Assembly (NCBI RefSeq): GCF_004343255.1 | Contig: NZ_SMDD01000002.1 | Location: 558,001-622,000 of the forward strand | DNA length: 64,000 nucleotides | Direction of reading: 5' to 3' | From: Laceyella sacchari | GTDB lineage: Bacteria > Bacillota > Bacilli > Thermoactinomycetales > Thermoactinomycetaceae | Shown: one piece after another, positions 19,023 through 26,802 of the stretch | Position numbering within the stretch: the first letter of the stretch is position 1 | How the letters are laid out: each line of letters opens with the position of its first letter | Translations under genes and position numbers: made by a program | The notes under the pieces: generated by a model | What the model was told of the DNA's origin: nothing | What the model saw: the letters and a program-made list of their open reading frames with translations, nothing else | Database searches by the model: none

Positions 19023-20159
19023 TCATGACAGATAACACTGAATCTCAGCAATGGCCTTTAAAAACGATTCCATCTCGGCTGGGGTGTTGAAATAGCCGGG
19101 GCTCACCCGGATAGCCCCCGCCTCCGTGCCTAAGCTGCGATGCTTCAAAGCAGCGCAATGAAACCCAGCCCGGACAGCGATATCATAATGTTGGTCCAAG
19201 ATCATCGCTACCTCTTGACCATCCAAACCATCTAGATTGAAAGAGAAAAGCGGCAACGAAGGCATTTCTTCAGTGGATAGCTGCACTCCATTCAGCCGTT
19301 TCAGTCCTTCCCACAACAAACGGGTCAGCTCCATTTCATGCTGATGAATGCACTCCACACCCGTCCGCAACACAAAATCCACGCCCGCCCCCAATCCGGC
19401 AAGACCGGGCGTGTTGAGTGTGCCGCTCTCAAAGCCGCTTGGCCAGTCTAGCGGTTGTTCCAGCTCCTCTGAGCGGCTCCCGGTTCCTCCGAACAAAAGC
19501 GGATATATGGAAACTCCTTCTGCCACATACAGCCCACCTGTGCCTTGTGGCCCATACAAACCTTTATGCCCTGGAAAAGCGAGCATATCAATGGGCCATT
19601 CATCAAGCCGATACGGCAGCAAGCCCGCCGTCTGCGAAGCATCCACCAAGTACAGGATCCCCTTGCTTCGAGCATACTGACCGATCTCCACAACCGGCAT
19701 CACTTCTCCAGTCACATTGGAACCATGGGTAGTGATGATCATTTTTGTTTGTGGTGATACCGCCTGTTGGATTGCCGTGAGCCAATCTCCTGATGCAGAA
19801 GGTTCCACCACGCTGACCCGAACTCCTTTCGTCTGGGCGAGCGCGGTAACCGGGCGGGCAACAGCATTATGTTCCCATCCAGAAATAATCACATGGTCTT
19901 CCGACGAGAGCGTTCCTTGAATCGCTTGGTTAATGGCATGAGTCGCATGAAAACAAAAGAGAAAACGATTGGGGTCCTTCACGCCAAACAGACGTGCCAG
20001 TTTGGCTCTGGTTTTCGCGATGGTCTGCTCCGCCCTGCGCGCCAATTGGTGGCCTCCGCGTCCGGGATTGGCCCCATAGTCCGAAATAGCAGTCTTCGCC
20101 GCTTCCGCTACCTCTGGAGGTTTGGGCCAGGTCGAAGCCGCATTGTCCAAATAAATCAC
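19023..20159 (-). CDS. class V aminotransferase-fold enzyme, cysteine desulfurase/selenocysteine lyase-like
   Basis: 378 residues starting MIYLDNAASTWPKP. PLP-binding features are the His of TTHGSNVTG, the Asp of LVDASQTAG and the Schiff-base Lys in AFPGHKGLYGPQG. A Cys in the C-terminal catalytic loop (RAGFHCAALKH) is where cysteine desulfurases carry the persulfide cysteine, and RVSPGYFNT closes the fold. It most likely takes sulfur or selenium from Cys/Sec; the exact acceptor is unknown. The GTG start lies 18 bp beyond the spo0J stop, so it is probably co-transcribed with soj-spo0J. Confidence 0.85.
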   Translation of the reverse strand: MIYLDNAASTWPKPPEVAEAAKTAISDYGANPGRGGHQLARRAEQTIAKTRAKLARLFGVKDPNRFLFCFHATHAINQAIQGTLSSEDHVIISGWEHNAVARPVTALAQTKGVRVSVVEPSASGDWLTAIQQAVSPQTKMIITTHGSNVTGEVMPVVEIGQYARSKGILYLVDASQTAGLLPYRLDEWPIDMLAFPGHKGLYGPQGTGGLYVAEGVSIYPLLFGGTGSRSEELEQPLDWPSGFESGTLNTPGLAGLGAGVDFVLRTGVECIHQHEMELTRLLWEGLKRLNGVQLSTEEMPSLPLFSFNLDGLDGQEVAMILDQHYDIAVRAGFHCAALKHRSLGTEAGAIRVSPGYFNTPAEMESFLKAIAEIQCYLS

Positions 20160-20176
20160 TTTCCTCTTCCCCCTGT

Positions 20177-21034
20177 TTATTCAATCACCCGCTCGCCATT
20201 TAACATTTCGATCAAGCGTTCCAACTCCCGTTCGGAGTAATATTCAATTTCGATTTTCCCTTTTTTCCGCCCATGTTTAATGCGTACTGGGGTGCTAAAC
20301 ACTTGTTGCAACACATCTTCATACCGCTTGATGAATGGATCGGCAGTTTTCTTTTTGCGCTCTTCCTTTTTGGGCATCACTTCATTTAACTTTTGCACCC
20401 ATTCTTCCAACTGCCGAACACTGGGCTTCTCTTTGATCACTTTTTCCGCTAGCCGTTTCAGCATATCCCGATCTTTTACCCCCAGCAGGGTACGAGCATG
20501 TCCCATCGATAATGTTCCACGTGAAACATACTCTTGCACCTCCGCCGGCAATTGCAACAACCGCAAGAAATTGGCCACATGCGGACGGCTTTTTCCAACT
20601 CGTTCTGCCAGCTCCTCTTGCGTAATCCCCAAATGATTCATCAGTTTCTGATAGGCGAAGGCAACTTCGATTGGATTCAAATCTTCCCGCTGTATGTTTT
20701 CCACCAGCGCAATTTCCATCATCTGCTCATCAGTAAAATCTCTTACGACAATGGGAACAGTCTGCAATGCAGCCAGCTTAGCCGCGCGAAAACGACGCTC
20801 CCCAGCCACGATTTCATAACCCCGAATGCTCTTGCGGACAACCAAGGGTTGTACAATCCCATGTTGCTTAATCGATTCCATCAATTCCTGCAACGCTGCA
20901 TCGTCAAAGTTCTTACGAGGTTGATACGGATTGGGGCGCAGCTCAGTGATCTCCGCCTCCGTCACCACATCTTCCTCATTCACGTCAACTTGCGAAAACA
21001 AGGCATCCAATCCTCGGCCCAGACGTTTACTCAT
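20177..21034 (-). CDS. parB: Spo0J/ParB, parS-binding chromosome partition protein
   Basis: 285 residues. The N-terminal CTPase/ParB domain has the NPYQPRKNF, GERRFRAAK and ENIQREDLNPIE boxes; a central helix-turn-helix (LGITQEELAERVGKSRPHVANFLRLL) follows, then a charged linker and a C-terminal dimerisation domain ending LIEMLNGERVIE. It loads at parS, slides as a CTP clamp and recruits SMC; with Soj it also affects DnaA. Its ATG overlaps the soj stop region, and a parS site lies within the gene. Confidence 0.96.
   Translation of the reverse strand: MSKRLGRGLDALFSQVDVNEEDVVTEAEITELRPNPYQPRKNFDDAALQELMESIKQHGIVQPLVVRKSIRGYEIVAGERRFRAAKLAALQTVPIVVRDFTDEQMMEIALVENIQREDLNPIEVAFAYQKLMNHLGITQEELAERVGKSRPHVANFLRLLQLPAEVQEYVSRGTLSMGHARTLLGVKDRDMLKRLAEKVIKEKPSVRQLEEWVQKLNEVMPKKEERKKKTADPFIKRYEDVLQQVFSTPVRIKHGRKKGKIEIEYYSERELERLIEMLNGERVIE
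20513..20528. promoter_or_regulatory. parS: parS site inside spo0J
   Basis: TGTTCCACGTGAAACA fits the ParB consensus TGTTNCACGTGAAACA exactly. Bacillus also has a parS within spo0J. Confidence 0.95.
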
Positions 21035-21746
21035 TCTGCATCACCACTTCTCTCGCCAATTCATTGTAACATTCTGCCCCTCGCGAACGCGCATCATAGA
21101 CGATAATCGGTTGCCCATGGCTGGGCGCCTCGCTCAATCGGATGTTGCGCGGAATCACTGTGTTGTACACTTTCGTCTGGAAGTATTTTTTCACTTCTTC
21201 CATCACCTGCGAAGACAGGTTGGTTCGGGCGTCATACATGGTCAGCAAAACACCTTCAATCTCCAACCCTTTGTTCAAATGCTTTTGCACAATGCGAATG
21301 GTATTAAGGAGTTGTCCCAACCCCTCCAACGCATAAAACTCACATTGAATCGGAATCAACACCGATTGGGCGGCACTCAGCGCATTCAGGGTGATAATCC
21401 CCAGTGAAGGGGGACAATCGATGAAGATGTAATCAAAACGGTGTTTCACGGTTTGTAAGGCGTTTTTCAATCGCTTCTCCCGCGAAATAACTTGCGACAG
21501 TTCAATTTCCACCCCGGCCAATTGAATCGTGGCCGGAATCAAAAAAAGATTTTCCAACAAAGTCGGCAGGATCGATTGCTCCGCTGGTGCTTCATCAATT
21601 AACACATCATAGATGCAGTGCTTGACATCCCCTTTGTTTATGCCCAGCCCACTTGTTGTGTTCCCTTGGGGGTCAATATCTACAATCAACACTTTTCTCC
21701 CTAGTGCCGCAATCGCTGCAGCCAAGTTCACTGACGTGGTTGTTTT
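21027..21746 (-). CDS. soj: Soj/ParA, exon 2 (downstream of a group II intron)
   Basis: 239 codons encode the main body of Soj: NLAAAIAALGRKVLIVDIDPQGN (Walker A' region), DYIFIDCPPSLG (Walker B), then the C-terminal MYDARTNLSSQVM and IRLSEAPSHGQP. Upstream in-frame codons KTTTSV complete the deviant Walker A KGGVGKTT begun by exon 1. Spliced, the protein is 254 residues, the normal Soj length. Without splicing the ATPase cannot be made, since an internal GTG start at 21731 would lack the P-loop. Soj is the ATP-dependent partner of Spo0J and modulates DnaA. Confidence 0.92.
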   Translation of the reverse strand, partial: KTTTSVNLAAAIAALGRKVLIVDIDPQGNTTSGLGINKGDVKHCIYDVLIDEAPAEQSILPTLLENLFLIPATIQLAGVEIELSQVISREKRLKNALQTVKHRFDYIFIDCPPSLGIITLNALSAAQSVLIPIQCEFYALEGLGQLLNTIRIVQKHLNKGLEIEGVLLTMYDARTNLSSQVMEEVKKYFQTKVYNTVIPRNIRLSEAPSHGQPIIVYDARSRGAECYNELAREVVMQNE

Positions 21747-23696
21747 GTAGGGTAGACAGACAGCGCCAGTTCCCTTATCCCAGATAAGGGCCGGTTTCTA
21801 TCAGCCCCCCTCCGAACCGGACGTACACCTTTCGATGTATCCGGCTCTCCAGTTGTCCCTAAGCCGTTCTTCATATATAAGAGAACACTGACTGAGTGGT
21901 TCGTTAAAATAAGAGATCCACCCCATCTCCCCCTTTACCGCAAGAGTTTGTTTGCTCCCCGACTTGCGCGAACCGTATTTGCGCAACACTTGTTTTACCG
22001 ATATCTTCTCTTTGCTGGCGATGGTTTTAAGCAGACTGCCATAGTGATAATAACGGAACTTGCCCAACTTGGCCCTTACATCTGCCGCATAGCGGTACGT
22101 TTGATATAATTCCTTCATCTCCCCGGCGTACAAGCTCACCAACTCCGGGACACTGAGGTGGAGCCGTCCTGGATGACGCACCGGCTTTCCTTCGCGGCGG
22201 AAAGGACGCGTAAGCTCTTGAATAGACACATGTGGCACCAAGGGAGTAAGTCGCCCTGGTTCTCTGCAATCCGGCGCAAGTTCATATGGGCCAAACCGCA
22301 CCCGGTGCTTGTCTTGCACATGAACCAGCGTCAACGGCGTGAACGATTCAAACCCAAGTTCATTTTCCAGACAATCATGCAGGTGATCGCGAAGTGTTTG
22401 GGCCATCCGTTTCGATCCTTTGACACCTACAAACAAATATCGGTTCCATCGGATATAATGCATGTCTATTGGAGATGATGCTACTTGAACATATCGCCGC
22501 ATGCACCGATCCAGCGCATGGAACAGCAACTGGCAAGGAAACAACAACCTTTCCTCATCGGCATGAACGACGATCGGTTCAGTGCGCTCGGTCATCTGCC
22601 AGCGATCGGCATTCAACATACGCCGAACCAGCTCCAACAACCGCCCATCCTCCAGCCGCTCCCGTAACAACTCCAGCAATAAAGCCTGTTGGTTTGGATT
22701 CCAATGAACAGGAAGTGCCCCTCCTACCAACCAATCCACGCCAATCGCTTCACGTATGGCCCGCAAAGCGCCTTCTATGGTAGGCATCGGGTAGACACCA
22801 TGCGAACCATGCCAAAAATGCGGTTCAAAGATTGCGGAAATAAGTTGAATAACTGCCCCGCGCAACAAACGATCTTCCCATTTGGGCTGTCGCCCTGGCT
22901 CGTCCACCTTGCCAAAGTCATCGGGGGCAAATCGGTAGGTCTCCGTTCTCAATTGATGAATCATTTTTTCTATCATCGCTATGTAAGCCTGTCCGTGCGG
23001 TGCCAAATCAGCCTCCGTACCGGATGTTTCCTGCACCTGCGTAAGCGCATATCGATAGAAATCGGGATTAAACAAATTGCGGTAAAGTCGACGAAAGCGA
23101 AAGTGCGGCTGTTCCTTCGCTTTTTGGCTTAGCAATGATAGGATGACCTCGGCTCTCTGCATTACGCATACCTCCGGCACACTATCATTTGGACAACCTG
23201 CCCCCCTTCGCCACGTAGCAGGCTTTCCCTACCTCAGACTACTATGGGGGCTCCGTCACCATAGTGAAAACAGTGGGCTCTTCTTTAGACCCAGCCTCAC
23301 CTTAGGTGATCTCCGTTTAGAACGATGAGTACAAGGGAGTGACTTAGGTTCCCGTTCGTCTCCTTTACGTATCGTCGATACGCCGAGGAAAGTTAGAGAG
23401 TGCCGAAGAGCGCGGGCAATGCTCCCGACAAACTTTCCTGTGCGCTTGCCCCTCTGGGCTGGCGCACCCCGGATGGTTAAGGCAAGGAAACTGGGTTTCA
23501 AGCAGTCTAGCCTTGACCATATCACTCCTTGGTCTTGCGCATCCACTTGACATCAGCCATGCAAGCCTTGCGCGTTACTGACAGGCGATGTTCCCTGATC
23601 GGTGTTTCCCCCTCAGGTAAGTCAGTCGACCATCGGGATCTCTCTCTAATCCCGAGCTTCCTTTGAAGCGATACTCACCGCCCCTTACGGACGCAC
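21747..23696 (-). mobile_element. group II intron inserted in the soj Walker A motif
   Basis: The 1950-nt intron on minus starts GTGCG (23696-23692), the group II 5' consensus, and ends CTAC at 21747. Removal joins GGC (Gly15) to AAA (Lys16) with no base left over, restoring KGGVGKTT. Domain V is a 34-nt hairpin at about 21846-21813, beginning GAGCCGG, with a GAAA-type tetraloop region and ending CCGGTTC. Domain VI follows. A candidate EBS1 (GCCCAC at 23278-23273) complements the six exon bases before the 5' splice site (GTGGGC). The maturase ORF fills domain IV and reads through domain V. Confidence 0.92.
21801..23162 (-). CDS. group II intron maturase with a degenerate (catalytically dead) reverse transcriptase domain
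   Basis: 453 residues from the ATG at 23162 (GGAGG 8 bases upstream). The order follows group II intron proteins: RT0 (RLYRNLFNPDFYRYAL), RT2 (IFEPHFWHGSHGVYP), RT3, RT5 and an X/maturase domain (about 320-400). The catalytic residues are gone: at the YADD position it reads WNRY (239-242), the RT3 Asp is Ala149 (VGGALP), and PQGG of RT4 is absent. No HNH endonuclease is present. Yet the frame is fully open. It probably assists splicing only. Its C-terminus (YIERCTSGSEGG) is translated from domain V, so ORF and ribozyme core overlap. Confidence 0.85.
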   Translation of the reverse strand: MQRAEVILSLLSQKAKEQPHFRFRRLYRNLFNPDFYRYALTQVQETSGTEADLAPHGQAYIAMIEKMIHQLRTETYRFAPDDFGKVDEPGRQPKWEDRLLRGAVIQLISAIFEPHFWHGSHGVYPMPTIEGALRAIREAIGVDWLVGGALPVHWNPNQQALLLELLRERLEDGRLLELVRRMLNADRWQMTERTEPIVVHADEERLLFPCQLLFHALDRCMRRYVQVASSPIDMHYIRWNRYLFVGVKGSKRMAQTLRDHLHDCLENELGFESFTPLTLVHVQDKHRVRFGPYELAPDCREPGRLTPLVPHVSIQELTRPFRREGKPVRHPGRLHLSVPELVSLYAGEMKELYQTYRYAADVRAKLGKFRYYHYGSLLKTIASKEKISVKQVLRKYGSRKSGSKQTLAVKGEMGWISYFNEPLSQCSLIYEERLRDNWRAGYIERCTSGSEGG

Positions 23697-23741
23697 GCCC
23701 ACGCCTCCTTTTTGATTGGCAATTGCAATGATTTTGCCCAT
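23697..23741 (-). CDS. soj: Soj/ParA, exon 1
   Basis: 15 codons, MGKIIAIANQKGGVG, the canonical Soj N-terminus up to the first half of the Walker A loop. AGAGGTGG precedes the ATG. Without splicing, translation would continue only three codons into the intron (VRP, then stop). Exon 1 plus exon 2 gives 254 residues. Confidence 0.9.
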
Positions 23742-24099
23742 TGTTCCACCTCTTCTCCCAAACATCCGCTGGCATGTTCGAGGATTCATCGCCCCGCTCC
23801 ATGAACTGGGGCTTTCCTGCCTATCGTTGTAGCGAGATTGGAGTAAAGCAAAGGTGCCGCATGCCGCTATTCCCCATCCCTAAACCGTTCAAGCTCTCCA
23901 TTCTCAGGCCGTCCTGTTTCCTCATGAAACTTCAGCCTATTAAGCAGAAGGGGATGGCCAAACACCTTATCCCGGAAACAAACCAACCCTTTCCATTCAA
24001 GGCGTTTCAACCCATTTCCAGGCAAGCGACGCCGCTTCCATTCCATGCCGTTCTTCTCTTCATGCGGGGCGAAACCGGGATCGAGTTCCCTTTTCCCGC

Positions 24100-24213
24100 T
24101 TACAACGACGTTTCAAAGCTCTTGTAAAGAAAAAGAGGCGACCGCCTCCACAGACGTCTTGGCGAAACCATCCTGTCCAACCGTCTTTGAAGCTTTGTTG
24201 CCTCGCTTTTCAT
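24100..24213 (-). CDS. possible 37-residue basic peptide
   Basis: ATG at 24213 with AAAGGGAG 7 bases upstream; it begins MKSEATKLQRRLDRM and is rich in Arg and Lys. A terminator hairpin lies inside the frame, which argues that the frame is fortuitous or that expression is short-lived. Not recognised. Confidence 0.2.
   Translation of the reverse strand: MKSEATKLQRRLDRMVSPRRLWRRSPLFLYKSFETSL
24126..24148 (-). terminator. terminator downstream of noc
   Basis: 6-bp GC arms (GAGGCG/CGCCTC) with a 2-base loop, flanked on minus by TTTTTCTTT. It separates noc from soj transcription. Confidence 0.7.
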
Positions 24214-24277
24214 TCTTTTCTCCCTTTATTTTAATAATAGTCAAGTGAGAACGAAAGGAAAAAATCATGAAATCGTT

Positions 24278-25111
24278 TTAATCCCCCTGTTTCGGAATGC
24301 GGATAATCACCTCATAAAACTCATCATGCTCCTGTTCATCCGCCTGCACCAGCAAGCCGCTCTGCTTCACCATATCCACTGATTGCCGAATCGTATTGAT
24401 GGCGATGCGTAAATCGCGAGACACTGACTTGCGCCGGCTTTTCTTCGTTTTCTCCGTGGAAGCCAGCAGTTTGCTGATTCGCTCTTCCGTCTGTTTCACA
24501 TTCAAATCGTGTTCAATGATATCCGCCAACACCTGCAATTGCAGCGCCTCATCTTTGAGGGACAAGAGCGCCCGGGCATGCCGCTCGGTGATGGATCGCT
24601 TGAGCAAGGCCGTTTGCACCTCTTCAGGTAAATGCAACAGCCGCAATTTGTTCGCAATCGTTGATTGTCCTTTACCCAAGCGCTGTGCTAAACTTTCTTG
24701 TGTCAACTGATTCAATTCCAACAATCGTTGATACGCATGTGCTTCTTCGATTGCCGTTAGATTTTCCCGTTGCAAATTCTCAATCAAGGCGGCCGACGCC
24801 GCTTGGTTGTCAGTCATATTGCGAATGATCGCTGGGACGGTTTCCATGCCTAGCTTTCTAACTGCCCGCAGGCGCCGTTCACCCGCAATCAGTTCATAAC
24901 CCCCGTGCCCGTTCCGTCGCACAACTATCGGCTGAATAACGCCATGCGAACGAATGGACTGGCACAATTCATCAATTCGATCTTCTTGGAAGACCGTTCG
25001 AGGTTGATACGGGCTTGGCTCAATGATTTCCACTGAAATGTGCTTCACTTGGTCCAGGCTTTTGTCCTCTTTATCCACCAAACCGAATAGTCGTGTGAAC
25101 GGTTGTTTCAT
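24278..25111 (-). CDS. noc: Noc, nucleoid occlusion protein (ParB family)
   Basis: 277 residues from ATG 25111. The N-terminus [15 protein letters not shown] matches the amphipathic membrane-binding helix of Bacillus Noc (MKHSFSRFFGL). The ParB boxes [21 protein letters not shown] and [14 protein letters not shown] follow, then a helix-turn-helix ([24 protein letters not shown]). It binds Noc sites with CTP and blocks FtsZ ring assembly over the nucleoid. A GTG start 5 codons upstream is possible. It lies between rsmG and soj as in Bacillus; it is distinguished from Spo0J by the N-terminal helix and position. Confidence 0.9.
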   Translation of the reverse strand: MKQPFTRLFGLVDKEDKSLDQVKHISVEIIEPSPYQPRTVFQEDRIDELCQSIRSHGVIQPIVVRRNGHGGYELIAGERRLRAVRKLGMETVPAIIRNMTDNQAASAALIENLQRENLTAIEEAHAYQRLLELNQLTQESLAQRLGKGQSTIANKLRLLHLPEEVQTALLKRSITERHARALLSLKDEALQLQVLADIIEHDLNVKQTEERISKLLASTEKTKKSRRKSVSRDLRIAINTIRQSVDMVKQSGLLVQADEQEHDEFYEVIIRIPKQGD

Positions 25112-25225
25112 TGACACAGACACCACCTTACGGTTATCTCGAAGTAGCCCGATCTATTAATACCATTCGCTGGCAGTTACATTACACCCTGCCCGCTGGC
25201 CATTTCTCAAAAAATGTTCAGGAAA

Positions 25226-25241
25226 TGTTCCACGTGGAACA
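25226..25241. promoter_or_regulatory. parS: parS site between noc and the parM-like gene
   Basis: TGTTCCACGTGGAACA is a fully symmetric parS, one base from TGTTCCACGTGAAACA, which occurs inside spo0J. It is about 10 kb from oriC and would load Spo0J. It lies about 115 bp upstream of the noc start and may also autoregulate noc. Confidence 0.93.
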
Positions 25242-25365
25242 CGGCAACCCTTCTGGTGACAAATAGTTTCATTGCATGAATCGCGCGCAAATCTGTGTGA
25301 TTTTCTTGTCAGTTTTTTGGCTGTTGCATAAATTGCACATCTTTGTAGATATTGGTCTGATTCTG

Positions 25366-25395
25366 TTGACCCTTCGCCTTCACAATTGATAGAAT
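25366..25395 (+). promoter_or_regulatory. sigma-A promoter of the parM-like gene
   Basis: TTGACC (25366-25371), an 18-base spacer, then TAGAAT (25390-25395), about 45 bases before the ATG. GAGGAGG at 25424-25430 is the RBS. Confidence 0.65.
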
Positions 25396-25440
25396 CGTGG
25401 GAAGAAGGGCATTTCATTCACTTGAGGAGGATATCTGAAA

Positions 25441-26640
25441 ATGAGTGTACCTGTATACATAGGGAATGACCAAGGGTACTATGGCACCAAAGTCGTCACA
25501 CGTGCCAACGGCAAGTTCTATAAGATGTTTATTCGGAACATGGTCGTTCCGAACCGCGTTGGGGAGATCACTTATAACAATGATCCACATAACATTATGT
25601 ATCGTGAACGTGAAGGTGACCGTGAATGGTTCTGCGGTAAGCTGGCCATTGAACAAGCCGGCGATGATGAACTGTTCGACTCCCATAAGCGTCGGTTATT
25701 CAGCCCTACATGGTTCCGTGAGCAAGAATATCTGATCATGTTCCGCGTCAGCACGGGATTGATGTTGCAAGGAAGCACGGAACCGGTAGTGTCCGTCGCT
25801 CTGCCAACGGATAGCTATATTGATTATAAAGATGAGTTAAAACGCCGTCTCATCGGTAAACATTCTTTTGAAGTGAAACAAGGCAACCTGCCATGGCGCC
25901 GGATTGAGTTTGAAATCAAGCGTGAAAATCTCTTCGTAATCAGCCAGCCGATGGCCACCCTCTTCCACATCGCCTTGGATCGGGATGGCAAATTGTTGAA
26001 TGAGGATCTGTTCATTCAAAAAGTGAGCATCAACGACTTAGGATTTGGTACTTCGGACATTGAAACACTGCACGGAGAAACCATCATCAAACGTCAAAGC
26101 TTCACTTCCCGCCATGCCATGCTCAACGTATATGAATTGTTGGCGAAACGCTTGCTGGACTTCACTCGCCAAGCTGATCCGGATTCCAACGGAAAAGAGT
26201 ATCCCATCTGGAGTTTGCCTCGCGTCGTACGTTCCGGCGAGATCAGCTTCAAAGGGAAAGTGCATGACGTTAGCGCGATCGTCCAAGAATGCATCAAAGA
26301 AGTGGGTGAAGCGTTGGTCAACGAAGTTTGGAACCGTCTCGACTACGGGGATGACATCACCTACATCATCCTAACTGGTGGGGCTTCCATTCCGTTTAAA
26401 GCATTTTACCGTGAACGTTTCGGGGACAAGCTGATCTTCGCTGAAGATTACGGCATTGAAGCCCAATTCGCCAATGGTTTCGGGCTGTGCAAGTTTGCCC
26501 AATCCAAAGCTCGTGCAGTACCAACCAAAGACATGCTGGAAGCAGCAGCCACAATTCATCAAGAATTCCATGTACCTGACTCCTTCGCTGAAGCAGCTGC
26601 AGTCACCGAGAAAAAAGGCAGTAAATCGGTAAAAAAATGA
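25441..26640 (+). CDS. ParM/StbA-like actin-family ATPase, chromosomal
   Basis: 399 residues. Actin-fold nucleotide motifs: phosphate-1 VYIGNDQGYYGTK (about 5-17), phosphate-2 NDLGFGTSDIE (about 199-209) and adenosine motif YIILTGGASIPFK (about 312-324). The C-terminal 30 residues are Ala/Lys-rich and probably disordered. It resembles plasmid ParM/Alp-type filament proteins rather than MreB or FtsA. Plasmid ParMs push DNA apart, but here the gene is chromosomal, beside noc, parS and soj, with its own promoter and terminator. No ParR-like small DNA-binding gene adjoins; instead a long acidic protein follows. Function unproved. Confidence 0.85.
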   Translation: MSVPVYIGNDQGYYGTKVVTRANGKFYKMFIRNMVVPNRVGEITYNNDPHNIMYREREGDREWFCGKLAIEQAGDDELFDSHKRRLFSPTWFREQEYLIMFRVSTGLMLQGSTEPVVSVALPTDSYIDYKDELKRRLIGKHSFEVKQGNLPWRRIEFEIKRENLFVISQPMATLFHIALDRDGKLLNEDLFIQKVSINDLGFGTSDIETLHGETIIKRQSFTSRHAMLNVYELLAKRLLDFTRQADPDSNGKEYPIWSLPRVVRSGEISFKGKVHDVSAIVQECIKEVGEALVNEVWNRLDYGDDITYIILTGGASIPFKAFYRERFGDKLIFAEDYGIEAQFANGFGLCKFAQSKARAVPTKDMLEAAATIHQEFHVPDSFAEAAAVTEKKGSKSVKK

Positions 26641-26652
26641 AACAATACACAA

Positions 26653-26684
26653 CCCCCAAGGAAACCCTTGGGGGAATGCTTTTA
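26653..26684 (+). terminator. terminator after the parM-like gene
   Basis: 9-bp arms (26653-26661 with 26666-26674) with a 4-base loop, followed by AATGCTTTT. The tail is modest. Confidence 0.75.
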
Positions 26685-26802
26685 AAACCCATTTTTATAA
26701 AATAACCCTAGCGATTGCTTGAAAAAAAAGCGATAATAAAAACAGGAGAACTTGTCAGAGCGTAGGGATTCACCACCTGGCTACGAAAAAGGAGGGGGAG
26801 AA

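Larger units (their letters stand above)
23742..24277. other. 536-bp region between soj and noc
   Basis: Upstream of soj and downstream of noc on minus. It holds the soj promoter region, a strong minus-strand terminator and a short possible peptide gene (both listed separately). Long open frames run through it on both strands (about 128 codons on plus from 23741, about 75 on minus) but neither has a convincing RBS or recognisable product. Base composition is like the flanks. It may contain decayed coding sequence. Confidence 0.4.
25127..25440. other. intergenic region between noc and the parM-like gene
   Basis: 314 bp between divergent genes. It holds a perfect parS palindrome (25226-25241), the parM-like promoter and presumably the noc promoter. 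No gene is seen. Confidence 0.7.
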
